From JBBQER01 sp052148155 (GTDB lineage Bacteria > Actinomycetota > Acidimicrobiia > IMCC26256 > PALSA-610), in assembly GCA_052148155.1 (NCBI GenBank), contig JBKQIY010000233.1, forward strand, positions 1 through 64,000: a stretch of DNA of 64,000 nucleotides, written 5' to 3'. The position numbers and the translations under genes were made by a program. A model generated the notes under the pieces. It saw nothing but the letters and a program-made list of their open reading frames with translations, was not told the origin of the DNA and made no database searches. Below are positions 35,240 to 44,713 of this stretch, in pieces (within the stretch, counting starts at the first letter, position 1; each line of letters begins with the position of its first letter).

Positions 35240-35730
35240 ATCCCGCGCGGTCGGGCAGATGTGCCACTGCGATGCGCGGGTGACCGCAAGGGCGCTCAGC
35301 GCCGACGGGTCGAGGATGACTCATACGCAGTGTTGAACGCGGTCGAGGTACTGCGCCGTGCGCATGCCGCGGCCCGAATCGCGAGACAGCCGCGACGCAG
35401 TCGCGAATTCGGTCCTCGCCCACGGGGCCGGTCGAACAGGCCGGAGCCGATGCTTGCGCGGCGTCGACGCATCCGATCACACCACGCGCATCAGTCACAC
35501 CAGCCCATCGAGTGACTCTCGCAACGGGAGGTCGGTCGGCATGTACGACCCATGCGATGAAATCGAGGTTGGGCGATGGTGTGTGGAGCCCGGTCGCTGA
35601 ATATTCGGCCGGACCGGTGCGGTAGAATTTTTCTGTCTTCGGCGAACGTATGCGTCGCGCTGTCGTGGTGCGGATGTTGGTCGGCCGTTCCCCGAAGGTC
35701 GGGGTCGCGTTGTGCGACGTGGGAGGGGCG
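35240..35730. other. Intergenic stretch upstream of the FN3-lysozyme gene
   Basis: About 490 bp. It should contain the promoter of the downstream cell-wall gene, whose GGGAGG ribosome-binding site ends it. I looked for c-di-GMP and c-di-AMP riboswitch signatures and could not recognise one. Confidence 0.4.
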
Positions 35731-37182
35731 ATGGCACGGAACGATCGCGCCGCTCGCAGTGCGCGGCGAGTCGGGCGGACTTTGGCTGTCGCTGTCATGG
35801 CTGGGTTCGTCGCAGTTGCCGGTCCGGCGGCGGTGTCGGAGGAGGGACGGAATGAAAGCGCCGCCCCGGCCGCGGTGCCGGGTACACCGAGCGCGCCTCG
35901 GTTGCCGGTCGCGGCGCCCGCGAACGGTGAAGCGCGCGTCAGTTGGGTGGCGCCGTCGAGCAGTGGGGCTTCGGCGATTACGAGCTACGTCGTGACGCCG
36001 TACCGAGACGACGTTGCCGGCCGGCCGATGGTGTTTCGGTCACGTTCGACCCGCCAGATCGTGTCCGGTCTGATGAACGGCAAGATCTACTCGTTCGCGG
36101 TCGCGGCGCGTAGCGGCTCGGGGACGAGTCCGAGCTCAACACTGACTGCACCGATCACCGTCGGTGCGCCGACCGCGCCATCGAGGGTCACGGTAGGTCC
36201 CGGTGACGGTCGGGCCGAGGTGTCCTGGGCGGCGCCCAGTTCAAACAACGGATCGGCGATCACGGCCTACCTGGTCACCTCCTATTTGAACGGTGTCGCA
36301 CAAACGCGCCTGACGTTCGAGTCCGCGGCCGACAGTCAGACGGTCGGCGGGCTGGTCGGCGGCAAGCGGTACACCTTCCGGGTCGCGGCCCGCAACGCCC
36401 GAGGTGCGGGCCTCGCCTCCGCACCATCGAAGACGTTCGTCGTGAACGCGGTGCCCGACTCGCCACCGCCGGCCCGCGGATACTTCTCCACACTTCCGCC
36501 CGGATCTGCGCTGCCGTCCGACGCGGCCTGCGCGGCTCGTGTCAACGTCTCGTCGTGGGAGCCACGCTCCGACAATGACGTCGCGAATCACACGGTGGCA
36601 GCGCAACCCAACACGCTGGGCAACTTCAGCCAGTGGAACGCGACGTGGAACTCGACCTACAAGCCGCGCATCACCGGCAACTACACCGGCACGACCGACG
36701 ACATCATCCAATGGGCCGCATGCAAATGGGGCTGGTCCGACAACCTGGTACGAGCCCAAGCGGTGGTTGAGTCCAACTGGTATCAGTCGAACGTCAGCGA
36801 TTTCGTGGCACGCTCCAGCGGCCACTGCACCTTCGACTATGCGGGCGATCCGTGCCCAACATCGTTCGGGATCATCCAGGTGAAGTGGTATTACCACCCG
36901 GCCGTCAGCTCTTCGTCGTCGCCGCAGTCGAGCTACCCGCAGATCAAAACGTCGACCGCGTTCAATCTCGATCTCGAGCTCGCCGAACTTCGGGGCTGCT
37001 ACGACGGCATGAGCACCTACCTCGGCAATACCCGCGGCGACCTCTGGGGCTGCATCGGCTACTGGTACTCAGGCGCATGGCATTCACCCGGCGGCGACAC
37101 CTACGTCGCCCAGGTGAAGTCCGAACTGGCGACCAAGCTGTGGCTCACCTGGCCCGACCAAAGCGGAAATCCCACGCCGTAA
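35731..37182 (+). CDS. Secreted protein with two FN3 domains and a lysozyme-like domain
   Basis: A 483-aa exported protein. The start at 35731 has GGGAGG in place and begins a signal peptide (RTLAVAVMAGFVAVAG). Residues ~55-145 and ~150-240 are fibronectin type III domains (ARVSWVAPSSSGASAITSY; AEVSWAAPSSNNGSAITAY). The last ~200 residues resemble a transglycosylase/lysozyme-like fold: LVRAQAVVESNWYQSNVSDF with a candidate catalytic Glu, then SFGIIQVKWYYHP and the final LWGCIGYWYSGAWH. It probably acts on cell wall or polysaccharide; the exact bond is unknown. Confidence 0.75.
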   Translation: MARNDRAARSARRVGRTLAVAVMAGFVAVAGPAAVSEEGRNESAAPAAVPGTPSAPRLPVAAPANGEARVSWVAPSSSGASAITSYVVTPYRDDVAGRPMVFRSRSTRQIVSGLMNGKIYSFAVAARSGSGTSPSSTLTAPITVGAPTAPSRVTVGPGDGRAEVSWAAPSSNNGSAITAYLVTSYLNGVAQTRLTFESAADSQTVGGLVGGKRYTFRVAARNARGAGLASAPSKTFVVNAVPDSPPPARGYFSTLPPGSALPSDAACAARVNVSSWEPRSDNDVANHTVAAQPNTLGNFSQWNATWNSTYKPRITGNYTGTTDDIIQWAACKWGWSDNLVRAQAVVESNWYQSNVSDFVARSSGHCTFDYAGDPCPTSFGIIQVKWYYHPAVSSSSSPQSSYPQIKTSTAFNLDLELAELRGCYDGMSTYLGNTRGDLWGCIGYWYSGAWHSPGGDTYVAQVKSELATKLWLTWPDQSGNPTP

Positions 37183-37368
37183 CCCGCTGCACAACGCCGC
37201 CGCGTCGAACGCCGAAACCAACGCGCCGCGCAACATTCGACAACCCGAGATGTCCGCATGGCCGTCTTCGGCCGAGACCGCTCGGCTGTCGTCCGAGTCC
37301 GGTCGTCACCGCGGCACGCGGGCGAGCTCGACATTGGGACGGGCGCCAACCAAAGAGAACGACGTGCG

Positions 37369-37833
37369 CTATTTGGGGTCGTCGTCGCCCGCGCTGTCGG
37401 CAGCCACGGGGATGCGTTCGTTGTCGCGTGTGTCCTCCGGGGGAACCAGCGAAAGCACTGCCGGATCGCCGTAGGCCCGACCGATGGTCGGGAGGTTGGC
37501 GACGGTCGGCCGTGACGAGTAGTCCACCCGAGGTGGGCGACGGGCACGCGTTCGACGGCTCGCTCGGACCGCCGGGCTGGGTGGGCGTCGCCGGCGTGCG
37601 CTGGTGGCGGGTGGCTCCGACAGGATTCGAATGTGGTCAGTCGAGCCGCTCAGCGCGTGCAGCGGAGGCTCGGCCGGAAGCTGCGGATGTTCCGCGAACC
37701 CGCGCAGCGTGTCGAGCGCACGTCGGTACTCCAGAATCGGATTGCGTGCCCGCGGTCGGACACGAAAGAACGTCATCAGTCCGATAATCAACGCCGCAGC
37801 GACGCCGACGGCGAGCGACCCGATCATGACCAC
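37369..37833 (-). CDS. Single-pass membrane protein, unknown function
   Basis: A 154-aa protein with one N-terminal membrane segment (MIGSLAVGVAAALIIGLMTF). A basic stretch (RVRPRARNPILEYRRALDTL) and a long Pro/Arg/Ser-rich cytoplasmic tail ending acidic (ADSAGDDDPK) follow. GTG 37833 has GAGG eight bases upstream; ATG 37827 is an alternative. The membrane start and juxtamembrane region look conserved-like, the tail disordered. No family is recognised. Confidence 0.55.
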   Translation of the reverse strand: MVMIGSLAVGVAAALIIGLMTFFRVRPRARNPILEYRRALDTLRGFAEHPQLPAEPPLHALSGSTDHIRILSEPPATSARRRRPPSPAVRASRRTRARRPPRVDYSSRPTVANLPTIGRAYGDPAVLSLVPPEDTRDNERIPVAADSAGDDDPK

Positions 37834-38395
37834 GATGACATCCTCTTCCGAGGCGCGATGGTCGACGAACCATACCTTTCGTCGTCGACGCGCGCACGTC
37901 GCGTCTCGTCTTTTCGCGCCGATCTGCGTTTCGCGGCATCGGGCTGCGCGCGTTGAGCGTCCTGCGCGCCTTCGTCGGTGGGCCTGCTTCGGTTTCGAAG
38001 CGTGCTCGACCTGGGTGGGGCAGCGCGACTTCGGCGCAGTCGCCGACGAAGAAGCAACTCGTCGGGCGGTACAAACACGTTCGACGGGCTCGCCCACGTG
38101 GCGGACGCCGGCCAGGAATTGTTCCCGGATCGCGCTGTGATGAGCGCCGATTCCGAACCCGCGCCCACTTCGGCGACCCGGCAGCAAGCGCGGCCGATCT
38201 CGCGACGCCGACTGACACACCTCCCGGACCTGGACAATCCTGAAGCGACCCAGCAACGCGAATACATGCCGACCGATTCGTGTCGGTCGGATCCGCTGAT
38301 CGAGCGTCACATGGAGCGCCTGACTATCAGTCCCAACCTCCAGACTGCTGGCAGTTACGTGCTCGGTGACGTCGGTCGCGCCATGATGTCCGGCC
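37834..38395. other. Intergenic stretch, no gene seen
   Basis: About 560 bp between the divergent membrane-protein gene and the SNF2 gene. All open frames are Arg/Ser/Thr-rich or run antisense into the helicase gene. No repeat or RNA fold was recognised. Confidence 0.45.
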
Positions 38396-41044
38396 ATGGG
38401 CGCACGCGAAGCATCCGCGATTGACTCCGGCCTCGACGAGCGGGTCGGAGCGCTCGCTCGGTTCTTGGTGGATTCGGGCCAGTTCGTGCCCGGCCTGGTT
38501 GTGGGCGACGACGGGCGGGCCCGGTCATGGTGGTGGCCGCTCGTGGCGGCGCGCGACTGCGGATATGTTGCCTCGCTTTGCTCGAATGGATCAGTAGACA
38601 CGCAACGTGACGTTGCTGGGCGCCTTGCCGGAGCGGTCGATGCGCTCGTTCGGGAGCGCCTTGGCAAGCCGGGCACGAGGATTGCGCCGTCCCGGTCCGG
38701 GCGGCGCACGATTCCGCAGGAGTGGCTGCATTCGCTTGGCGCGACCGACCCGTGGCTTTCGCGATCGCTTGATGTTGACAAACTCCGCGCGTTTGAGCGC
38801 GCGGTGGGGGAATGGGTTGCGTCTGGGGTCGCGTCAAGCGGTCGCGTCAGGCTTTGCGTGCGGCTTCAAGAGCCCGACAATGCCGCCGAAGATTGGACGG
38901 TCGAGCTCCTCGCGCAAGACGCTGACGACCCGAGCATGCTTGTCGCCGCGGCGCGTGTGTGGGACGGGAGCGCTCCGCTCGGTCCGCTCGCATTTGAGGA
39001 GTTGTTGCGCGGAGTCGGTCGGTTGGTGCGGCTCGCGCCGGAATTCGTCTCGATGCTCGATGAGCCCGAGCCGAATGGCGTCAACCTCGAGGCATCGTCG
39101 GTGGTCGCGTTCGTACACGAGCGCGCCGCGACCTTGACCGAAGCCGGCATCGGCGTGCTGCTGCCGGCGTGGTGGGCGGGTCGGCGGCGGCTCGGGTTAC
39201 GGGTGAAAGCCGCCAGTCGGCGCCGCGCGAGTTCAGGTGCGGTGGTGGCGGGCGGCGTCGGAATGGACGCACTCGTTTCGTTTCAGTGGGAGGCGGCGCT
39301 CGGCGATCGACGACTCAGCCGCGCCGAGTTGCGCACGCTCGAGGCGGCGGCGGCCGCCAAGCAGGAACTTGTGCAGATCCGAGGCGAGTGGGTCGAACTT
39401 CGCGCCGACGACCTCGACGCGGTCCGCGCCAGGGTCGGCCAACGCGGGGAAGCGAGCGTGGCTGAGGTCTTGCGAGCCGCGCTCGGGCTCGACGGACTCG
39501 GCGCTTCCGACGATGTCGAGATCGCCGGCGTCGATGCGACCGGTTGGCTCGGCCGGCTACTCGACGACACGCTGCACGCGACCGTGACCCCGATCGCGAC
39601 ACCGTCAGCGTTCGCCGGAACGCTGCGCCCGTATCAGGAGCGCGGAGTCGGATGGCTCGCGTTTCTCGGCCGGCTCGGCCTGGGCGCCTGTCTTGCAGAC
39701 GACATGGGACTCGGCAAGACGGCCGAGCTGATCGCCTCGATCCTCGCCGAACCCGCCGACGGCCCGGCGCTGGTGGTGTGTCCCGTGTCGGTACTCGGGA
39801 ACTGGCAGCGCGAGCTTGCGCGGTTCGCCCCGAGCCTGGCAGTCCTCGTCCATCACGGTCCTGATCGTTTCACCGGGCATCGAGTTTCGTTCGCGAAACG
39901 GGCTCGCCGCGCCGACGTGGTGTTGACGACCTATTCGCTGGTTGCGCGTGACATCGAACAGCTCGTCGAGGCGGAGTGGACGCGTTTGGTGCTCGACGAG
40001 GCGCAGCAGGTAAAGAATCCCGGCGCGGCGCAGACCCGCGCCGTGCAACGCATTTCGGCGCCGCGGCGCGTCGCGCTCACCGGCACGCCGGTCGAGAACC
40101 GTTTGTCGGAGCTGTGGTCGATCATGCACGTCCTGAACCCCGGCCTGCTGGGCTCGGCGCGATCGTTCCGCGAGCGCTTCGCGATCCCGATCGAGCGTGA
40201 CCAGGATTCGCAGACCACCGCGCGGCTGCGCCGGATCACCGCACCGTTCGTGCTGCGACGACTGAAAACCGACAAGACGATCATCGATGACCTTCCGGAC
40301 AAGATCGAAACAACCGAGGCATGTCCGCTCACCCGTGAGCAAGCGACGCTCTACCAGGCTGTTGTCGACAACCTCGTCGAGACATCGGAACAGGCTGAGG
40401 GCATGAGTCGACGGGGGCTCGTGCTGGCCGGACTCACGCGGCTCAAGCAGGTGTGCAATCATCCCGCACACTTCCTGCGCGACGGCTCGGCGCTCGCCGG
40501 CCGATCGGGCAAGCTGACCCGGACCGAAGAGCTCATCGACGAGATCCTGTCTGAAGATGACAAGGCGCTGTGCTTCACCCAGTTCGCGGAGTGGGGTGAG
40601 ATGCTCGCGCCTCACCTTCGGCGGCGCTTTGGTGTCGACGTGGGCTGGCTGCACGGCCGGGTTCCGCGTCGCAAGCGCGACGACCTGGTCGCCAGCTTCC
40701 AACGTGACGGCGGACCATCGGTGCTCCTCGTCTCACTCAAAGCCGGCGGGACCGGATTGAACCTGACGGCGGCGACGCATGTCATCCACCTCGACCGGTG
40801 GTGGAATCCGGCAGTCGAGGATCAGGCGACCGACCGTGCGTATCGCATCGGACAGCAGCGCACCGTGCTCGTGCACAAGCTCGTGAGCCGCGGCACGGTC
40901 GAAGAGCGCGTGGACGCGATGATCTCGGCGAAGCGTGCGCTGGCCGAACAGGTCGTCGGCGCCGGCGACGCCTGGATTACCGAACTGTCAACGAACGATC
41001 TACGCGAGCTCGTCGCGTTGCAGCGCGACGCCGTGGAGCTGTAA
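38396..41044 (+). CDS. SNF2-family DEAD/DEAH-box helicase
   Basis: An 882-aa Swi2/Snf2-type ATPase. The first ~400 residues are the SNF2-associated bacterial region. The core begins GTLRPYQERGVGWLAFLGRL; motif I is DDMGLGKT, motif Ia LVVCPVSVLGNWQRE, motif II DEAQ (LVLDEAQQVKNP), and motif III ALTGTPVENRLSELWS. The C-terminal lobe has LCFTQFAEW, VSLKAGGTGLNLTAATHVIH, and motif VI DRAYRIGQ. Such bacterial proteins move along DNA or displace bound protein. The next gene, a SWIM-domain protein, overlaps the stop (TAATG), a pairing seen in many bacteria. Confidence 0.92.
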   Translation: MGAREASAIDSGLDERVGALARFLVDSGQFVPGLVVGDDGRARSWWWPLVAARDCGYVASLCSNGSVDTQRDVAGRLAGAVDALVRERLGKPGTRIAPSRSGRRTIPQEWLHSLGATDPWLSRSLDVDKLRAFERAVGEWVASGVASSGRVRLCVRLQEPDNAAEDWTVELLAQDADDPSMLVAAARVWDGSAPLGPLAFEELLRGVGRLVRLAPEFVSMLDEPEPNGVNLEASSVVAFVHERAATLTEAGIGVLLPAWWAGRRRLGLRVKAASRRRASSGAVVAGGVGMDALVSFQWEAALGDRRLSRAELRTLEAAAAAKQELVQIRGEWVELRADDLDAVRARVGQRGEASVAEVLRAALGLDGLGASDDVEIAGVDATGWLGRLLDDTLHATVTPIATPSAFAGTLRPYQERGVGWLAFLGRLGLGACLADDMGLGKTAELIASILAEPADGPALVVCPVSVLGNWQRELARFAPSLAVLVHHGPDRFTGHRVSFAKRARRADVVLTTYSLVARDIEQLVEAEWTRLVLDEAQQVKNPGAAQTRAVQRISAPRRVALTGTPVENRLSELWSIMHVLNPGLLGSARSFRERFAIPIERDQDSQTTARLRRITAPFVLRRLKTDKTIIDDLPDKIETTEACPLTREQATLYQAVVDNLVETSEQAEGMSRRGLVLAGLTRLKQVCNHPAHFLRDGSALAGRSGKLTRTEELIDEILSEDDKALCFTQFAEWGEMLAPHLRRRFGVDVGWLHGRVPRRKRDDLVASFQRDGGPSVLLVSLKAGGTGLNLTAATHVIHLDRWWNPAVEDQATDRAYRIGQQRTVLVHKLVSRGTVEERVDAMISAKRALAEQVVGAGDAWITELSTNDLRELVALQRDAVEL

Positions 41045-41934
41045 TGGCACCTCGACGCTGGGACGATCCGTGGCAACGCTACGCCGAGTCGGTACCCCTT
41101 CCTGTCGAGGATGGGCTCGCGACCTCGAAACAGCGCGGCGCGATGGCCGCGACGTGGTGGTCGCAACGGTTCGTCGATGTACTCGAGTCGTACGGTCTCG
41201 GCACGCGCATGCGGCGCGGAAGGCGGTACGCGCGAGCGGGCCAGGTGCTTTCCCTCGATGTGCAGGCCGGAATGCTCGTCGGGCAAGTGCAAGGATCACG
41301 CCGGACGCCGTATGTCGTTACCGTCGCGTCGGCACCGCCGTCGCCCGATCAGTGGGTGACGCTCGACGCGGCGCTCGGATCACGCGTCGGGTTCGTCGCC
41401 CAGCTGCTGGCGGGCGAGGTGCCGCACGACCTCGAAGAGGTGTTCCGAAGCGCGTCTGTCGAGCTGTTCCCCGCGGCCTGGTCGAAACTCGATACTCGCT
41501 GCAACTGTCCCGACTGGGAGAGTCCGTGCAAACACATCGCGGCGGTGCTCTATGTGTTCGCGGATCGGCTCGACGCCGACCCGTGGCTGCTGCTCTCCTG
41601 GCGCGGACGCAGCCGAGAACAACTGCTCGAACCGTTGCGTGCCCGCGCCGGCGGGAACGCCGAGCCGACGTACGGATCGCCCATCGCGCCGTGGTGGCCG
41701 TTCGGAGACGGCCAACGGCTGCCCAGTGGCCTGGGCCTGCTCCCGGAGGTTTCGTTGACTGGAGCGCCAGATCCGCCGTACGCGGTGTTGCGCCGACTCG
41801 AACCGTTCGAGGTCGAGGTTCGGGGCGCCCTCGTCACAGATCTGTTATCGCATGCCTACGAGACGGTGTGCGGCCCGGTTACCGAGCCCCCAGCGCGGAC
41901 CGAGGTTCGGCCCGAACGTCGGAATGTTCGGTGA
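41044..41934 (+). CDS. SWIM zinc-finger protein, SNF2 partner
   Basis: A 296-aa protein. The SWIM motif CxC-xn-CxH appears as TRCNCPDWESPCKHIAAVLY at residues ~155-175. Before it lie the family's early segments (RRGRRYARAGQVLSLDVQAG and GSRRTPYVVTV). SWIM domains bind DNA or protein, and this family is nearly always next to an SNF2 helicase. The ATG overlaps the helicase stop codon, so translation is coupled. Confidence 0.88.
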   Translation: MAPRRWDDPWQRYAESVPLPVEDGLATSKQRGAMAATWWSQRFVDVLESYGLGTRMRRGRRYARAGQVLSLDVQAGMLVGQVQGSRRTPYVVTVASAPPSPDQWVTLDAALGSRVGFVAQLLAGEVPHDLEEVFRSASVELFPAAWSKLDTRCNCPDWESPCKHIAAVLYVFADRLDADPWLLLSWRGRSREQLLEPLRARAGGNAEPTYGSPIAPWWPFGDGQRLPSGLGLLPEVSLTGAPDPPYAVLRRLEPFEVEVRGALVTDLLSHAYETVCGPVTEPPARTEVRPERRNVR

Positions 41935-42553
41935 TCGCTGCAACCGACCACCGAACCGGACGCCTGAGTTCCGCCCTCTCGTCGAGCGTGAAATCGTCAA
42001 CACTCGACCCGACCGCACCGATCGACGCGGGTGCGGTCGCGCTATCCGCGTCGTGATCATCGACACCGCGGGAATTGCCGACGATGTCCACAGATTCGAG
42101 TCGTCCCCCGATCGCCGCTCGAGGCCGGTGAGCGTTGGTCCAGGAGTTTCCGAGCTGAACGGCTGCGTGGGAGCCCCCTCTGCCGACAATGGTGGGAAAC
42201 TGGCCGAGAGAGTGACGGCGACGACAGGTCACGGCTCGAACAGCACGAGCTTCGTTCCGGACTACCGTCCGGTACCCGGCTCGTTGGTCGGGTGTTGAGC
42301 ATGTCCAACCTGAATCTGCGCGTCTGCGTTGACGATGTCGAGGTCGTCGCTTCCGTCGACCCGGCTGCGCTCCACAGAACGTGTGGGTCGGCCGGCGCTC
42401 TTGCGGCCAACCTCCGACAGGTCGATGCCGCTCGAGCCTGCGACCGCAGGCTCGAGCGGAGCTGCTCGTGGGCACGAGAGAACGTCACGGTGGAAGCGCA
42501 GTGCGTCTGACCGAACATGCAGGCGCCCGCGAGTGGGCGGGTCGCGGGACCTC
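41935..42553. other. Intergenic stretch with one perfect palindrome
   Basis: About 620 bp between the SWIM gene and the membrane-protein gene. Frames here are Arg/Ser-rich with no recognised family. The one clear structure is the 32-bp perfect palindrome at 42428-42459. Confidence 0.45.
42428..42459. repeat. Perfect palindrome (15-bp arms, 2-bp centre)
   Basis: CCGCTCGAGCCTGCG and its exact reverse complement CGCAGGCTCGAGCGG flank AC. The arms are GC-rich, and no T-tract follows on either strand, so it is not a standard intrinsic terminator. It lies about 95 bp upstream of the LPG-synthase-like gene and could be a protein-binding site. Confidence 0.6.
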
Positions 42554-43588
42554 ATGACCTCCAAGAAGTGGTTTGGCTACCTGGCTGGGCTGGTGGTCGC
42601 TGGACTCCTGGTTTACGCAGTCGTTGTCGCCAGCGGCGGGCTACGCGACGCAGTCCACCAGCTGCGCCACGCCTCGCTTGGCTGGCTCGCACCCGCGCTG
42701 GCCCTCGAAATATGCAGCTACGCCCTGACTGGACTGATGCTGCGTTCCCTGCAAGGAGACGACGGCTCACTCGCGTGGTCGACGACCGTGCGAGTTGCGC
42801 TGGTCGTGTGGGGCTTGGGCAGTCTGCTGCCTGCTTCGCCGGCTGAGGGCATCGCCATGTCGGTGGCCGAACTTCGACGTCGCGGCGTCGACCGTCAGCA
42901 TGCGCTCACGATGTTGCTCCTCGCCGGGTGGTTCCAGTTTTGGGCACTGGTCCTCACGGCTGCCGTCGCTTCGGCCCTGGTCGACGCCGTTGGACATCCG
43001 GACCCGGTCGACGGGACCCGTCTGGTGATCGCCGCGGTGGTCTTGACCGCGATCGCGGTGACCGCTGGTTTCCTCGCCCGCCGACCGATCACCGGCAAGG
43101 TCGTGGCCGAAGCCATTTGGTGGATCCCTCACCACCGCAGGATGACACGCGACGAGCTGCGTGCCGCCGGTGCCGATACGCACACGCGCCTCGTCAGGCT
43201 GCTCGGGCCTCCAGTTCATCGGATCGAGATCGGGTTGGCCGCCGCCGGTTCATGGATCACCGATGCTGCATGTTTATGGACGGCGTTGCACGGTGCGCAT
43301 GCCCACGTCCGATTCAGTCTTGTCATCCTCGCCTACGTGGCCGGCACCGTCGCTTCCTGGGTGCCACTTCTGCCGGGCGGACTTGGCGCGGTCGAAGTCG
43401 CAGTGCCGGCTGTCCTGCATCACTTCGGTGTCCCGTTGACCGTCGCGCTCGCCGGAACGCTGCTGTGGCGAGGGCTATCGCTGTTCCTGCCCGCGATTGG
43501 CGGTGCCTTCGCCTACGGCAGTCTCCGAGCCGAGCACCCCGTCGCCGACGTCGGCCCCGTCCACGAGCTGCCGCCCGACTCAGCCTGA
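42554..43588 (+). CDS. LPG-synthase-type transmembrane protein (UPF0104)
   Basis: A 344-aa integral membrane protein with about eight helices and the family's landmarks: LAPALALEICSYALTGLMLR near residues 48-67, LLPASPAEGIAMSVAEL, then WVPLLPGGLGAVEVAVPAVL near 272-291 and FLPAIGGAFAYGSLR. Related proteins are flippase-like domains of lysyl-phosphatidylglycerol synthases or stand-alone lipid-handling proteins. The soluble aminoacyl-transferase domain is absent, so only the membrane part is present. Lipid substrate unknown. Confidence 0.8.
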   Translation: MTSKKWFGYLAGLVVAGLLVYAVVVASGGLRDAVHQLRHASLGWLAPALALEICSYALTGLMLRSLQGDDGSLAWSTTVRVALVVWGLGSLLPASPAEGIAMSVAELRRRGVDRQHALTMLLLAGWFQFWALVLTAAVASALVDAVGHPDPVDGTRLVIAAVVLTAIAVTAGFLARRPITGKVVAEAIWWIPHHRRMTRDELRAAGADTHTRLVRLLGPPVHRIEIGLAAAGSWITDAACLWTALHGAHAHVRFSLVILAYVAGTVASWVPLLPGGLGAVEVAVPAVLHHFGVPLTVALAGTLLWRGLSLFLPAIGGAFAYGSLRAEHPVADVGPVHELPPDSA

Positions 43589-43939
43589 CCGCACGCGCAC
43601 TGCGCGAACCACGCCGAGGTGCGCGTCTACAACCGCGTCGCCTCCAGCCACGTCCGCTGAGTCTGGTTCGTTGGACGCCGAGGTCGCGGCGCGATTGCTT
43701 GCCGCGGCCTTTGACACTCGAGCGTTGGTCTTTCGCGCACGCGCCGAAACGAGGTGGTGGCGTCGGCCACGATCGACGAACCGTCTCCGAAATTGGACGG
43801 TTCGTGGGATTTCGCACAGGAGTCGCGCACCCGAGACATCGCATCGCGAGTGACGTACGGCAATGACACTGCTGCGACTTGACGTGACCCTGCAGGCAGG
43901 ACCGCGACAACCGGGCTCCAGATCGTACACTCCGCCCCC
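43589..43939. other. Intergenic stretch, no gene seen
   Basis: About 350 bp upstream of two SDR genes. Open frames have no family resemblance. It should hold the promoter of the SDR pair. Confidence 0.4.
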
Positions 43940-44713
43940 GTGGACGACTCACAGCTCCCGCGCTTCGACGGCCGCGTCGTGCTCGTCACGGGCGGCTGTC
44001 GCGGGATTGGTCGCGGGATCGCGCTGCGTTTTTCCGAAGCTGGCGCGCACGTTGTCATCTGCTGCCGGCACGAGCCTGAAGATCTCCCGATCGGTTGGTT
44101 GTTCGTCGGAGCCGACGTGCGCGAACCGGATCAGGTCGATGGGGTGATCGCAGCCACGACAGATCGTTTCGGCGCGCTCGACGTGCTGGTCAACAACGCC
44201 GGCGGCTCGCCGCCGGCCGATACCGCGGCCGCGTCGCCGCGTTTCACTGCCGGGATAATCGCGCTGAACCTCACGGCCGCACTGGTGACCGCACAGAAGG
44301 CCAACGCGGTGATGCAGGGTCAGGAGCGAGGCGGCAACATCGTGAATATCGCGAGCGTGAGCGGTATCCGGCCCTCGCCGAGGACCGTGGCCTACGGCGC
44401 GGCAAAGGCGGGACTGCTCAACGCCACGCAGACGCTCGCAGTCGAGTTTGCGCCCAAGGTTCGCGTCAACGCGGTCGTCGTCGGCTACGTCGTGACCGAG
44501 CAGGCGCACCTCTTCTACGGCGACGACGAAGGGGTGCGCGCAGTCGGGGAAACCGTCCCGTTGGGCCGCATGGCCGACCCGACCGACGTCGCCGACGTTT
44601 GTCTGTTCCTCGCGTCGCCGCTCGCCCGTTACGTCACCGGCGCGCAGGTGCTCGTGCACGGCGGCGGCGAGCTTCCGACCTACCTCGCCGCTGCGAAAGG
44701 GACCTCGCCATGA
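43940..44713 (+). CDS. Short-chain dehydrogenase/reductase
   Basis: A 257-aa SDR. The NAD(P) loop is VTGGCRGIGRG at residues ~15-25, the NNAG strand reads LVNNAGGSPP, and the catalytic Ser-Tyr-Lys is in VNIASVSGIRPSPRTVAYGA (YxxxK as YGAAK). The C-terminal segment ends in a quinone-reductase-unlike tail. The start is GTG 43940. The next SDR gene overlaps it by ATGA. It lies next to ipdF/fadE30, so a role in steroid breakdown is plausible; the substrate is not shown. Confidence 0.88.
   Translation: MDDSQLPRFDGRVVLVTGGCRGIGRGIALRFSEAGAHVVICCRHEPEDLPIGWLFVGADVREPDQVDGVIAATTDRFGALDVLVNNAGGSPPADTAAASPRFTAGIIALNLTAALVTAQKANAVMQGQERGGNIVNIASVSGIRPSPRTVAYGAAKAGLLNATQTLAVEFAPKVRVNAVVVGYVVTEQAHLFYGDDEGVRAVGETVPLGRMADPTDVADVCLFLASPLARYVTGAQVLVHGGGELPTYLAAAKGTSP

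Noticed and set aside
35500..35730. A c-di-GMP or c-di-AMP riboswitch before the lysozyme-like gene
   Set aside because: The conserved riboswitch sequence blocks are not present on inspection.
37600..37640. A T-loop-like sequence (GGATTCGAAT on the plus strand) suggesting a tRNA
   Set aside because: The flanking bases do not form a T-stem or acceptor stem, and the stretch lies inside the reading frame of the membrane protein ending at 37369.
37369..38781. A 470-aa minus-strand frame spanning into the SNF2 gene
   Set aside because: Only the last 154 residues have a membrane segment and normal composition. The rest is antisense to the helicase gene and Arg/Ser-rich.
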